DNA from: a virus
Virus record (IMG/VR): IMGVR_UViG_3300031841_002908
Location: 1 to 37,171 of that record
Direction: 5' to 3' (one strand)
DNA length: 37,171 nt
This document shows, piece after piece, positions 28,579 to 37,171 of this stretch (position 1 is the first letter of the stretch; every line of letters starts with the position of its first letter). Position numbers and translations under genes: made by a program. The notes beneath the pieces are model-generated. The model made no database searches. It saw only the letters and a list, made by a program, of their open reading frames with translations, and had not been told where the DNA came from.

Positions 28579-29593
28579 TGGTATATCAACACTTTCTACA
28601 AAGCAAGCAAGACAAATTGCTAAACTAGAGTATGCTCAAGCAAAGCGTAAAGGAAGAGTGATAACTGACGGCGGTGCTTTAGGTACTTATGGTACATGGA
28701 GCGACAACGGTACAGACGATGATACAAAAAATTACCATCGCCCAAACAACACTTATGATGCTACAAGTTTGCCTGATACTTATAATGGCAATGTTCCTGG
28801 TGCAGATGATAATCCAAACACAGGCGGCTTAATACTTAAACGTCCTTGGATATCAATTTCAGCTCAAAGCGATCCAGGAAGTATTGATAACAGTGTTGAT
28901 GGATCAACTTTAGCAGGACTACAAATATGGTATGATGGTGCTGATACTAGCACATTGATTCCAAGTGCTACAGACGAAGGACAAATTACACAGTGGACAG
29001 ACAAATCATCGTTTGCTCACAACGCCAACCCTAACGGCGGTAGTGCTAAACCTACATACGAAAATACAACATTACAAAACGGATATGGATATATTGAGTT
29101 CGACGGTAACGATAACTTAAATGTGAATCCCTTTACAACTTTACAAAGTGCAGCAGGTTTCACAGTTTTTGTTGTTGGCAAACTTGCCAACACAACAGGA
29201 GTTCAATACTTTACTGAAACAGATCAAAACGATTTACGTATCAGTGCTGATGGAACTGGTATAACAGTAGGCATGGCAGGTGCAACAGGCACTGTAGCAA
29301 GTGAGGCTAATACAAATTGGGCCATACATACATTAGTTTTTGATGGAAGCCAAACAGGCAATGCTGCAAGACTGATATACAGAAAAGACAAAGCCGCAAA
29401 GACGCTTACTTTTACAGGCACAGTCGCGACAACGACCAGTGCTAGTAACACAACTTTTTACATTGGAAACAACGATGCTGATGATTCAGGTATAGAAGGA
29501 TTTGTTGCAGAAGTTATCTTATTCAGTTCAGCTTTGAGTGCTACAGAATATGGTAACGTAGAAAACTATCTATCAAACAAATGGGGACTATAA
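28568..29593 (+). CDS. Structural protein with LamG/concanavalin-like domain
   Basis: 341 aa. MAANGISTLSTKQARQIAKL begins a form known in marine T4-like phage structural proteins. Residues about 115-341 form a lectin-like beta sandwich: LAGLQIWYDGADTSTLI, ITQWTDKSSFAHNA, YGYIEFDGNDNL, FTVFVVGKL and AEVILFSSALSATEYGNVE, a LamG/laminin-G type layout. Probably binds a sugar on the cell surface or on another tail part. Confidence 0.8.
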   Translation: MAANGISTLSTKQARQIAKLEYAQAKRKGRVITDGGALGTYGTWSDNGTDDDTKNYHRPNNTYDATSLPDTYNGNVPGADDNPNTGGLILKRPWISISAQSDPGSIDNSVDGSTLAGLQIWYDGADTSTLIPSATDEGQITQWTDKSSFAHNANPNGGSAKPTYENTTLQNGYGYIEFDGNDNLNVNPFTTLQSAAGFTVFVVGKLANTTGVQYFTETDQNDLRISADGTGITVGMAGATGTVASEANTNWAIHTLVFDGSQTGNAARLIYRKDKAAKTLTFTGTVATTTSASNTTFYIGNNDADDSGIEGFVAEVILFSSALSATEYGNVENYLSNKWGL

Positions 29594-29596
29594 CCC

Positions 29597-30346
29597 TTGG
29601 CAAGTAACGACAAATATATTAATTGGGAAGCCGCAGTAGCACTTGGCAAAACCAAAGGCAACGAAGTATGGAATATTTTTGGTTATAATACTGCCGTAGG
29701 CACCAATCTAAGAGCAATGTGGTATAGAGCAAATACCACAGACTATGTGTTTCCTTCAGCCGCACAGATAATGCAAGTTAAAAGTGACAACACCAATGAC
29801 ACAATGAACTTGCTAATTCAAGGACTTGATGCCAACTATGATCGTATTAGTGAAACGATTACACTTGCAGGCACAAGTGTGGTTAACACGACAAAAGAAT
29901 ATCTAAGACTAAACACCGCAATCATACTTTCGGGATCAAACGCAGGCACAATTGATATAGGCGATGACTTAGGTGGAACACCTACATACTACAAAGGCAT
30001 ACGTCCAGGTGATGGTCGTTGCCAAGACAGTTTCTCAACCATACCTAGAGGCTATCAGTTTGCACTATATCGTATTGATGCGTTCTCAGCAGATAATACA
30101 GCGGCAAAACCTGCACTGTTTAGAAACTATGTTGCAAACCCAGCAGGCAGGATCCTAAACGTAGCACGAACAACATTCTACAACAATATGAATATCCAAA
30201 GACGCCTACCATTTGTGTATGCAGAAAAGACTGATATCCAATTCCAACTAGCAAGTATTTCGGGCTCACACGAAATAGGTGTGTTTGGAGAAGGTGTGCT
30301 ACACGAAATGGATTTTCAAGAACATCTAAACAACCGTAGTCCATAA
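29597..30346 (+). CDS. Virion structural protein
   Basis: 249 aa. The start is TTG 29597, three bases after the previous stop, giving MASNDKYINWEAAVALGKTK. Beta-rich, no known catalytic motif (ISETITLAGTSVVNTTKEY, RRLPFVYAEKTDIQFQLASI). I associate this type with structural genes next to LamG-type proteins in marine myoviruses. It ends 3 bases from the convergent 30350 gene. Confidence 0.75.
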   Translation: MASNDKYINWEAAVALGKTKGNEVWNIFGYNTAVGTNLRAMWYRANTTDYVFPSAAQIMQVKSDNTNDTMNLLIQGLDANYDRISETITLAGTSVVNTTKEYLRLNTAIILSGSNAGTIDIGDDLGGTPTYYKGIRPGDGRCQDSFSTIPRGYQFALYRIDAFSADNTAAKPALFRNYVANPAGRILNVARTTFYNNMNIQRRLPFVYAEKTDIQFQLASISGSHEIGVFGEGVLHEMDFQEHLNNRSP

Positions 30347-30349
30347 AAG

Positions 30350-30724
30350 TTAACCATGAGATACAACAGTCACTAAATCGCCTGTAATAAGGTTACTTGC
30401 GAATGTGAGAGTAGTACCTGATAAAGAAAAATCAATATTTTCTCTTAGAAGCACTCCATTAAGATATACATCTATTGAATCAATATCATAAGCGGTTGTA
30501 AGTGTTACTGTAGCTTGGCCGTCTGTGACAGTTGGATATTCTTTTGTACGTGAAGATGCCCCGGAAAAACTTGCTATAGTTGTTCCGCCCGGTGTTACAC
30601 CATCTGATATCCTAATAGTGTTAGTAATAGAGTCATACCATATCCTGCCTTTTTGGCCGATGCGAGTGTTACCGTCCCCTACATTACGTCTACTTGAAAA
30701 TATATCTTGTGTAAAGTCTGACAC
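30350..30724 (-). CDS. Short fibre-module protein
   Basis: 124 aa, GTG start at 30724 with GAGG upstream. Residues 22-48 (KGRIWYDSITNTIRISDG) resemble an Mtd-type start. Residues 61-124 (EYPTVTDG, DSIDVYLNGVLLRENIDFSL, TGDLVTVVSHG) are one copy of the module that occurs three times in the 31135-33837 fibre on the other strand. Probably a small fibre or chaperone-like attachment subunit. Confidence 0.72.
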   Translation of the reverse strand: MSDFTQDIFSSRRNVGDGNTRIGQKGRIWYDSITNTIRISDGVTPGGTTIASFSGASSRTKEYPTVTDGQATVTLTTAYDIDSIDVYLNGVLLRENIDFSLSGTTLTFASNLITGDLVTVVSHG

Positions 30725-30734
30725 CGCAGTTACC

Positions 30735-31007
30735 TCACTGCTGACTTCTCGGATCGCCTACTTCTTGTTCAGCTTCTTCGTAACCATGGTCTGATTGATC
30801 TGCTAGCAATTTATCAATCACTCCGCTGCGTTTTCCGTTTGCGGCTTTTGCAAGTTCTGTATTTTGTTGCAAAGGCGGAGTAAACACAGGATTCTGGTCA
30901 AGTTCATCATTATCAGTGTCACTATTGCCCATATCAATTTCAGGCTCACCGTCCCCATTAATTTTTATGTTTATGGGTATGTTAATTGTAAACTCTCGTG
31001 CTCGCAT
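30735..31007 (-). CDS. Acidic phage protein with tag-like N-terminus
   Basis: 90 aa. MRAREFTINIPINIKINGDG, an acidic middle (EIDMGNSDTDNDELD) and VFTPPLQQNTELAKAANGKR. I associate the PPLQQ segment with T4-like cyanophage proteins of unknown job. The start fits M-R-x-x-E-F of the shared tag. AGAGG and a late box lie upstream. Confidence 0.72.
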   Translation of the reverse strand: MRAREFTINIPINIKINGDGEPEIDMGNSDTDNDELDQNPVFTPPLQQNTELAKAANGKRSGVIDKLLADQSDHGYEEAEQEVGDPRSQQ

Positions 31008-31035
31008 GATAACCTCTACTGCCTTCTTATATCAG

Positions 31036-31041
31036 TATTTA
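31036..31041 (-). promoter_or_regulatory. Late promoter box (GATAAATACT)
   Basis: TAAATA box 29 bases upstream of the ATG at 31007; divergent from the plus-strand box at 31060. Confidence 0.65.
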
Positions 31042-31059
31042 TCAATACCGCCTTGTGCA

Positions 31060-31065
31060 TAAATA
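31060..31065 (+). promoter_or_regulatory. Late promoter box (CATAAATACT) for the fibre genes
   Basis: TAAATA box 70 bases upstream of ATG 31135. The leader is unusually G-rich for this genome (31108-31134). Confidence 0.6.
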
Positions 31066-31134
31066 CTATTACAAACTGTGGTCAACCCGCAATGCAATGT
31101 GGTTGGAGGGACAGGATCCCCGTGGAGAGAGTGC

Positions 31135-33837
31135 ATGGCTGTAGGTCGTATATCAGGACCGTTACTTAAAGCTAATCTTGAGAGAAACGGTATTGACCTT
31201 GCAGTTGAAACCGATCTACTTTATATTGACGTAACAAACAACAGAATAGGCGTAAAACAATCTTCGCCTGCGTACACTTTAGATGTAAACGGTACTATTC
31301 ATTCAAGTAGATTTGAAACAGATTTTCTCACTGTAGCGGACAATTATAATATCGGTAATGTTAATATAACCAGCACTGTGGCAAATCTAGAACTTCAACC
31401 TGCAACTGCATCTGACCGCACGGTAGTTATAGGCGATCTAGAAGTAACTGGCGACATTATTGGTTACAACGATGGCTTTACTATATCAGACGATACTAGT
31501 TCAACAATCGACGTTAGATTAAATTCCACACTCAGGCTGACAGACGGCGATGACATGAGTGTTGTAACCAGCAGTGACTCTGTGCATAACATTGTTACTT
31601 TTTCAAGCACTAGCACACTAGACTCTGTTACGTCACGTGGCAATGCTACAGGCAACGATATTTACGCAGGTGCATTCTATGGAGATGGTTCTAACTTAAC
31701 AGGTATCAGTACAACTACCAGCTTTGTAGATCTTGACGATACAGATGTAGCAGGTCAAACTACTAATACCCTTATATTCTTTAACGGTTCAAAATACAAA
31801 GAAGCCACCACTGGTGCAGGAGTATCTATTGACGGTAACGGAATTATCACAGTAGACGAAGATACTGTTGCAATTGATACGTCTTCATTTATAAACAGTA
31901 CCAGTAGCACCCTTGCAGATGTACTAGCAGACCTAGATAGACTTGGTGTAACTCTTAACGATTACAATATTGAATATCCAACTGTAACAGGCGGATCAGC
32001 TGATGTAACAATTAGTGCAGCACTTGCAGCTAATGAAATTTTATACGTATATTTAAACGGTGCACTTATGCGTATCAACAGCGACTACACGCTGAGCGGC
32101 ACAACAATAACATTTGGTGAAACATTAGACGCTGCAGATCTTGTTACGGTAGTAGATACAAAGTCAGGTCTTGCTAAAGCTTATGCTATTGAATATCCTA
32201 TTGTAACCAATGCTAGCACAAATGTCCTAATGAGTGCAGCTTATAGATTAGATGAAATTTCAGTTTATCTAAATGGTATCAGATTAAAAGAAGTAGAAGA
32301 CTTTTCAGTAAACGGAACTACTCTTGCATTTGATAGTCCACTAGTTACAAATGATATCGTAGAAATACACGTATATAAAAACATAGCTGTAAACAATTCT
32401 TATATAAATGAATTCCCCTCGGTAACAGCTGGATCAGATACTGTTACTATGAGCAAAGCTTATAGGTACGATGAAATAGAAGTTTGGCTCAATGGTGCAA
32501 AACAAAAGGCTGTAGATGATTATACTGTAAGTGGCACTTCTTTAGTACTAGGTGCTGCTTTGACAGCAGACGATTTTGTGCACATAAGAAACAGTGTTGT
32601 TTTAGATTTAAGGTTAGGTGATCTTAATGACGTTGCCATTCCAAGCATCAACAGCGACAGTATTTTAAAATACAACGGTACTAATTTTGTTGTTGCTACT
32701 CAGCTAGAAGAAAATGGCAATGCTGTAATTTTAAAATATTCTGATGCAACAAAAGTTGTTACCGGAGCTACTGGTATATTTGTAACCGGCGATATTCAAG
32801 TGTCAGGTACTGTAGATGGCAGAGACGTAGCAACAGACGGAACTAAACTAGATGGCATTGAAGCAAATGCCACAGCAGATCAAACAGCAGCAGAAATACT
32901 AACTGCAATTAAAACTGTAGATGGTGCTAGTTCTGGTTTGGATGCTGATTTACTAGACGGTCAAGAAGGCAGTTACTATCTTGATTTCAGCAACTTTTCT
33001 AATCTTCCAGATCCAACAATTACACTAGGCGGAGACTTGTCAGGATCAGTGACACTTACTGATCTAGCTAGTGGCACACTTACAGCAACCATTGAAGCTA
33101 ATTCCGTAGCACTAGGAACAGATACAACAGGTAATTACGTAGCTACAGTTTCTGGCACTGCTAACGAAGTGATTGTAAGTGGTTCTGGTTCTGAAACTGC
33201 TGCTGTGACTGTTGGCTTACCTACCAGTGTAACAATTCAAGATGCACTCACTGTTAGTAACGTTTTATATACGCCTTTTATTGATACCACCGATAGCAGT
33301 GCAATCACCATTACGCCTCCTGCTACATTTAGCACAGATGTAACTATTGAAAATGATCTTGCTGTAACAAGTGATATAAATGTTACACAAAATCTTACTG
33401 TTAGCGGCCATGTTGATGTAAACAATGCAGACTCTGTAATTACACACGGAGATACTCATTACCGCAAAAAAGAATACATATTATATGGCACAACCACTAA
33501 TAATACAGAAACCGAAATATTTGTTGGAGGCACTGCTAGTAACAGAATTCCTGTTCCGTTAAATACAACAATATCTTACTCAGTTGATATTGTAGCAAGA
33601 AGAACAGATGCAGCTGATGAAAGCGGAGGCTGGCATCTCAAAGCTGTTGTAGATAATCACAGTGGTGTAATTAATGATGTTGGAGACCTATACGAAATTA
33701 TCGTTGCTGCTGACGATGCAGACTGGCAAGTAGATGCTAGAGCATTTGCCAACGGTGTAGGTATATTTTGTACAGGCGAAAATGGTAAAACAATACGCTG
33801 GACAGCAGTAGTAAATACAATAGAAGTATCGCAATAA
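31135..33837 (+). CDS. Large modular tail fibre protein
   Basis: 900 aa. I chose ATG 31135 (MAVGRISGPLLKANLERNGI) because GGAGAG lies upstream; the frame opens at 31078 but that part looks like leader. N-terminal attachment part with RIGVKQSSPAYTLDVNGTI; three exact 219-bp tandem modules at 31972-32595; a linker module TVDGRDVATDGTKLDGIE; a long beta part and a C-terminal domain after 33430. The modules recur in the next gene. Likely adsorption fibre. Confidence 0.88.
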   Translation: MAVGRISGPLLKANLERNGIDLAVETDLLYIDVTNNRIGVKQSSPAYTLDVNGTIHSSRFETDFLTVADNYNIGNVNITSTVANLELQPATASDRTVVIGDLEVTGDIIGYNDGFTISDDTSSTIDVRLNSTLRLTDGDDMSVVTSSDSVHNIVTFSSTSTLDSVTSRGNATGNDIYAGAFYGDGSNLTGISTTTSFVDLDDTDVAGQTTNTLIFFNGSKYKEATTGAGVSIDGNGIITVDEDTVAIDTSSFINSTSSTLADVLADLDRLGVTLNDYNIEYPTVTGGSADVTISAALAANEILYVYLNGALMRINSDYTLSGTTITFGETLDAADLVTVVDTKSGLAKAYAIEYPIVTNASTNVLMSAAYRLDEISVYLNGIRLKEVEDFSVNGTTLAFDSPLVTNDIVEIHVYKNIAVNNSYINEFPSVTAGSDTVTMSKAYRYDEIEVWLNGAKQKAVDDYTVSGTSLVLGAALTADDFVHIRNSVVLDLRLGDLNDVAIPSINSDSILKYNGTNFVVATQLEENGNAVILKYSDATKVVTGATGIFVTGDIQVSGTVDGRDVATDGTKLDGIEANATADQTAAEILTAIKTVDGASSGLDADLLDGQEGSYYLDFSNFSNLPDPTITLGGDLSGSVTLTDLASGTLTATIEANSVALGTDTTGNYVATVSGTANEVIVSGSGSETAAVTVGLPTSVTIQDALTVSNVLYTPFIDTTDSSAITITPPATFSTDVTIENDLAVTSDINVTQNLTVSGHVDVNNADSVITHGDTHYRKKEYILYGTTTNNTETEIFVGGTASNRIPVPLNTTISYSVDIVARRTDAADESGGWHLKAVVDNHSGVINDVGDLYEIIVAADDADWQVDARAFANGVGIFCTGENGKTIRWTAVVNTIEVSQ
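31972..32595 (+). repeat. Three tandem 219-bp fibre modules
   Basis: Units begin at 31972, 32191 and 32410, spaced exactly 219 bases (73 aa). Each runs E[YF]PxV, YLNG or WLNG, then the ending LVTVVD or its variants. A fourth, shorter copy lies on the minus strand at 30353-30541. Confidence 0.85.
32809..32995 (+). repeat. Fibre linker module copy 1 (copies at 34417-34605 and 37042-37125)
   Basis: TVDGRDVATDGTKLDGIE, AAEILTAIKTVDGASSGLDA and DLLDGQEGSYYLD recur in the next fibre gene with strong DNA similarity, and a third copy runs at the right edge. Confidence 0.85.
33097..33365 (+). repeat. Fibre beta module copy 1 (copy 2 at 35161-35435)
   Basis: ANSVALGTDTTGNYVATVSG, SGSGSETAAVTVGLP and IDTTDSSAIT recur nearly unchanged in the following gene, in the same order. 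Confidence 0.85.
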
Positions 33838-33846
33838 GGATTTAAA

Positions 33847-36800
33847 ATGGCTAGACGAATTCGTGGCTGGAAATGGGATAACAAAGCAAAAGAGCAGTTT
33901 ATCAATGACGAACTAGTCAGAGGTACTGATGGCGACGTTTTTGTTAAATCAGAAGCTGATGTTAGATCAACGCAAGATCTTATTTTTAATATAGACAGCG
34001 ATAACGATCACACAGACAGTAAGTTTCAAGTAATAAAAGACTCTAGCACTCCTATTTTCACAATTAGAGAAAACGGAAGAGTAGGTATTGGGACAACTGC
34101 ACCTGACACACTATTAGACGTAAACGGTACTATCACAGCAAACACTCTAAGTCTTGGCGATAACGAAAAAGCACTGTTCGGTACAGGAAATGATCTTGAA
34201 ATTTACCATGACGGTTCAAACAGTTACATAGATGATGTTGGCACAGGAAGCTTGTTTTTACGTAGCGGAACAACCTATTTCCAAAATGCTGCCGGAACAA
34301 AAACAAGTATACAAACAAATTCAGGTGCAGGTCAGACTATTTACTTTGATAACAGTGCTAAATTTGCCACTACTGCAACTGGCGTAAGCATCACGGGAAA
34401 CATAGTCGTATCAGGAACAGTAGATGGTCGTGATGTTGCAACAGACGGTACAAAACTAGATGGCATTGAAACAGGAGCAACAGCAGATCAATCTGCTGCT
34501 GAAATTTTAACTGCTATCAAAACTGTAGACGGTGCGAGTTCTGGTTTAGATGCTGATATTCTCGACGGGCAAGAAGGCAGCTATTATTTAGATTGGACCA
34601 ACACAACCAACAAGCCAGATCCAGTAATTACTCTTAATGGTGATGCAAGCGGGTCTGTTACACTTACAGATCTTGCCAGTGGCACACTTACTGCTACTCT
34701 AGCAACTGTAAATTCTAATGTAGGAAGCTTTGGAAGTGCAACTGCAATTCCTGTTGTAACTGTTAACGCTAAAGGATTAGTTACAGCAGTTTCCACAGCA
34801 AGTATAAGCACAGACTTGGGAACAGCAGGAGACAGTGGCACAGGTACGGTCGCTTTAGCAAGTCAAAGTTTAACAATAAGTGGTACATCTAACGAAATAG
34901 AAACTTCTGCAAGTAATCAATCAATTACAATTGGATTGCCAAATACTGTTGCAATAACAACTGGTTTAACAGTAGGTGGTAATTCAGTCCTTACAACAGC
35001 TAATGAAGGAAGTGGTAATGGTATTGACGCTGACACAGTAGACGGTATAGAAGCAGCAGCTATAACACAATCAGGCGATAGCGTGGCTTTAACTGGCGAT
35101 GTCACAGGTTCTACCACTGTGGCAGCAGACGGAACAATAAGTGTTGCGACTACTATTGCTGCCAACTCAGTAGCACTTGGTACAGACACAACAGGAAATT
35201 ATGTAGCAACTGTTTCTGGTACAGCAAATGAAATTGAAGTGAGCGGAAGCGGTAGTGAAACTGCTGCTGTTACTGTTGGATTACCAAGCGATGTAACAAT
35301 CGGAAATGAACTTACTGTTACAACTTCTTTGTTTACACCTATTATAGATACAACTGACAGTAGTGCTATCACTGTTACACCGCCAGCGAACTTCAGTGCA
35401 GATGTCACTATGCAAAACAGTTTGACAGTTGACAACGATGTAAATGTTGGCTCACATGTAGACTTTAATAATAACCATTATAATAGACACGCCGAATACC
35501 AAGAAGGTCGCATGTGGTATGACAAAGAACATGCTACAATAAACTATTGGAGTGATGACCCTAATGTTGTCCATGAAATAGGCTTAGAGGAACACCAACG
35601 AGTTTATAATGACACTGGATCTACAATTCTAAAAGGCCAACCTTTATATTTCAGTGGTAATTACACCAGCGGTGCAAAGCCAGCAGTACCTACAGTAGGC
35701 CTTGCAGATGCTACAGACGTAAACGCATACAATGCTCAAGGAATTGCAGCAGGTGATATTCCAAACAACAGTTATGGTTACTGTTTAATTGCAGGACAAT
35801 TGTTTGATGTTGACACCTCAGGACTATCTGCAGGGCAAAACTTCTTTGTAGGGCTTACTCCCGGAGCTGTTCAAAACGCATCACCAGTTTATCCTAACTA
35901 TCCCATGTGTTTAGGATGGGTTGTGAAAAGTGACCCAACAGATGGAATATTGCTTGTCAATCAACAGAATCACTCTGTAAACAGTTTCCGTGTTAGAACT
36001 TCTGCACATATAGGTACTGACCTACAAGTAGATGGAGATTTAACCGTACTGGGAAGTCAAACCAGTGTAAGTACAAGCGATGTAACAGCTGGTGCTCCTT
36101 TTTACAGAGCAAACGAAGGTGACTCTATTGGCGAAGCTGGCACTACTTTTTCAGGTTCAGGCTTAGATGATGCTTTCTTCTCAGGGCACTTTACAGGTAC
36201 AAGTAGTACTACTTACTATGTAAAAATTGACAGTGTAGGCACACCTGATACCTTTGCTGTAAGTTTAGACGATTTTTCGACAACAATTAGCACCGGAACT
36301 GCTATAACCGGCGACAAACAACTTATTCATTCAGCTGATAATATCTATGTTGAATTTGGTGCAACTACTGGCCACACACTCAACGACAAGTGGACAGGTA
36401 CAGCAGCACCAACAAATGTTGACACAGGCTTCTTTTCAAATAGAAATACAGGAGGTTCTGGTGTAGGCTATACACATGTGGGTTTATTCTTTGATGTAAC
36501 AGATCAAAAATGGAAACTGGTTGAAGAATATGATCCTACTCCTGCAGGCGCTATAAACACAAGTCATGCAAGTTACAACGAAGGAACTTTAGTTGCAGGA
36601 GCTTTTGAAGCACCAACAGGTACTTTTTCTAGCACACTCACTTTAGGTGGAAACAATGTGCTGACAACTGCAAACGAAGGCAGCGGCAATGGTATTGATG
36701 CAGACACAGTAGATGGCGTAGAAGCTTCTAGCTTCTTACGCTCAGATGCTGCTGATGTAAAGACAAGTGGTGATCTAAGATTCGATGACAGCATCAAAGC

Positions 36801-37171
36801 AGTATTTGGCAGCAGTAACGATCTACAAGTATACCATGATGGTAGTAACAGTTACGTATATGATACAGGTACCGGCGAGTTACGTCTTAGAGGTTCAACT
36901 GTAAGACTACAGTCAGCAGCTGGCGAAACGCTAGCTGATTTTACAGAAGACGGTGCTGCTAGACTACATTACGACAATGCTGTAAAGATTGCTACAACTA
37001 ATACAGGAACTAGTATCACAGGAAACATTGTCGTAAGCGGTACTGTAGATGGTCGTGATGTGGCAGCAGACGGCACGAAGTTAGATGGTATTGAAGCAGG
37101 AGCAACAGCAGATCAAACACAATCTGAAATAAATGCACTTGGTATTACTGCAACAGGACTATCTGGTACTC
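33847..37171 (+). CDS. Very large modular tail fibre protein, 3' end outside window
   Basis: At least 1108 aa, open at the right edge. MARRIRGWKWDNKAKEQFIN at the start; then EIYHDGSNSYI and RVGIGTTAPDTLLDVNGTI units, linker and beta modules shared with the upstream fibre, an inserted domain at about 35470-36010 (GRMWYDKEHATINYWSDDPN, GYCLIAGQLFD) and repeated NEGSGNGIDADTVDG units at 35005 and 36672. Nine bases separate it from the previous gene. Tail or side fibre; the receptor-binding tip is not in the window. Confidence 0.88.
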   Translation, partial: MARRIRGWKWDNKAKEQFINDELVRGTDGDVFVKSEADVRSTQDLIFNIDSDNDHTDSKFQVIKDSSTPIFTIRENGRVGIGTTAPDTLLDVNGTITANTLSLGDNEKALFGTGNDLEIYHDGSNSYIDDVGTGSLFLRSGTTYFQNAAGTKTSIQTNSGAGQTIYFDNSAKFATTATGVSITGNIVVSGTVDGRDVATDGTKLDGIETGATADQSAAEILTAIKTVDGASSGLDADILDGQEGSYYLDWTNTTNKPDPVITLNGDASGSVTLTDLASGTLTATLATVNSNVGSFGSATAIPVVTVNAKGLVTAVSTASISTDLGTAGDSGTGTVALASQSLTISGTSNEIETSASNQSITIGLPNTVAITTGLTVGGNSVLTTANEGSGNGIDADTVDGIEAAAITQSGDSVALTGDVTGSTTVAADGTISVATTIAANSVALGTDTTGNYVATVSGTANEIEVSGSGSETAAVTVGLPSDVTIGNELTVTTSLFTPIIDTTDSSAITVTPPANFSADVTMQNSLTVDNDVNVGSHVDFNNNHYNRHAEYQEGRMWYDKEHATINYWSDDPNVVHEIGLEEHQRVYNDTGSTILKGQPLYFSGNYTSGAKPAVPTVGLADATDVNAYNAQGIAAGDIPNNSYGYCLIAGQLFDVDTSGLSAGQNFFVGLTPGAVQNASPVYPNYPMCLGWVVKSDPTDGILLVNQQNHSVNSFRVRTSAHIGTDLQVDGDLTVLGSQTSVSTSDVTAGAPFYRANEGDSIGEAGTTFSGSGLDDAFFSGHFTGTSSTTYYVKIDSVGTPDTFAVSLDDFSTTISTGTAITGDKQLIHSADNIYVEFGATTGHTLNDKWTGTAAPTNVDTGFFSNRNTGGSGVGYTHVGLFFDVTDQKWKLVEEYDPTPAGAINTSHASYNEGTLVAGAFEAPTGTFSSTLTLGGNNVLTTANEGSGNGIDADTVDGVEASSFLRSDAADVKTSGDLRFDDSIKAVFGSSNDLQVYHDGSNSYVYDTGTGELRLRGSTVRLQSAAGETLADFTEDGAARLHYDNAVKIATTNTGTSITGNIVVSGTVDGRDVAADGTKLDGIEAGATADQTQSEINALGITATGLSGT

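Noticed and set aside
31078-31134. Upstream extension of the first fibre gene
   Set aside because: The extension is unlike fibre starts and lies in the G-rich leader; GGAGAG sits before ATG 31135, where the typical fibre N-terminus begins.
1-37171. tRNA genes, CRISPR array, integrase or attachment site
   Set aside because: No cloverleaf ending in CCA, spaced direct repeats or recombinase motif was noticed by eye; a tRNA scan would be the decisive test.
32809-37171. Minus-strand frames within the fibre genes (for example 34584-34841 and 34917-35189)
   Set aside because: Low-complexity Val/Ala/Thr/Ser products antisense to Thr/Ala/Gly-rich fibres; these are shadows of codon bias.

Overview
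The window is 37 kb of AT-rich, tightly packed DNA from a tailed dsDNA phage. I read it as a marine T4-like myovirus. The evidence is: class Ia NrdA/NrdB with a glutaredoxin; a phage Hsp20, S21 and GMP reductase; very long modular fibre proteins; about twenty TAAATA-type boxes of the T4 late-promoter kind just upstream of genes; and many short overlapping genes (ATGA/TAATG junctions). The host is probably a Gram-negative alphaproteobacterium. This is an inference from a signal-peptide outer-membrane protein, small DUF1127/DUF3563-like proteins and a ROSE-like hsp20 leader. No terminase, portal, capsid, sheath or replication core gene lies here, and there is no integrase, tRNA or CRISPR array. 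No gap longer than 300 bases is without a gene.

Layout. 1-7.1 kb, minus strand: the 5' part of a PD-(D/E)XK-like protein, a ClpS-like adaptor, Hsp20, GMP reductase, ribosomal protein S21, and membrane and hypothetical genes. 7.1-11.8 kb, minus: a small outer-membrane barrel, a histone-H1-like protein, glutaredoxin, an Sm-like protein, NrdB and NrdA. 11.8-16.3 kb, minus: a beta-helix fibre with an Mtd-type N-terminus, a membrane coiled-coil protein, a staphylococcal-type nuclease and two secreted proteins. 16.3-17.4 kb, minus: a RecB-like exonuclease and a NifU-type Fe-S protein. 17.4-24 kb, minus: a run of small virion or head-associated candidates, a ligase-like protein and a nucleotidyltransferase. 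24.0-25.5 kb, plus: a lipase and four tiny genes. 25.5-28 kb, minus: an HNH endonuclease, a muramidase-like protein, a possible ADP-ribosyltransferase and basic proteins. 28-37 kb, mostly plus: structural and fibre proteins, the last running off the end.

Regulation can be read directly. Seven sigma70-like promoters (TTGACA/TTGACT, 16-17 bp, TATAAT-like) precede hsp20, two hypothetical groups, nrdA, the NifU-type gene, the HNH gene and a small membrane gene. TAAATA boxes precede mainly structural and packaged-protein candidates. Several hairpins are nested with these promoters, so read-through mRNA would fold over or around the ribosome site while mRNA from the local promoter would not. Several genes have a promoter box placed so that the mRNA would begin at the start codon.

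The most interesting theme is a set of about a dozen unrelated proteins that share a short N-terminal peptide, M-[KR]-x-x-[ED]-[LIF]-x-x-E, often followed by a [LI]xE site. It resembles the T4 capsid-targeting peptide removed by the gp21 prohead protease. Tagged proteins include a PD-(D/E)XK-like protein, a KxDG ligase-like protein, a pol-beta-type nucleotidyltransferase, a muramidase-like protein and a possible ADP-ribosyltransferase. I propose that they are packed in the head and injected with the DNA.
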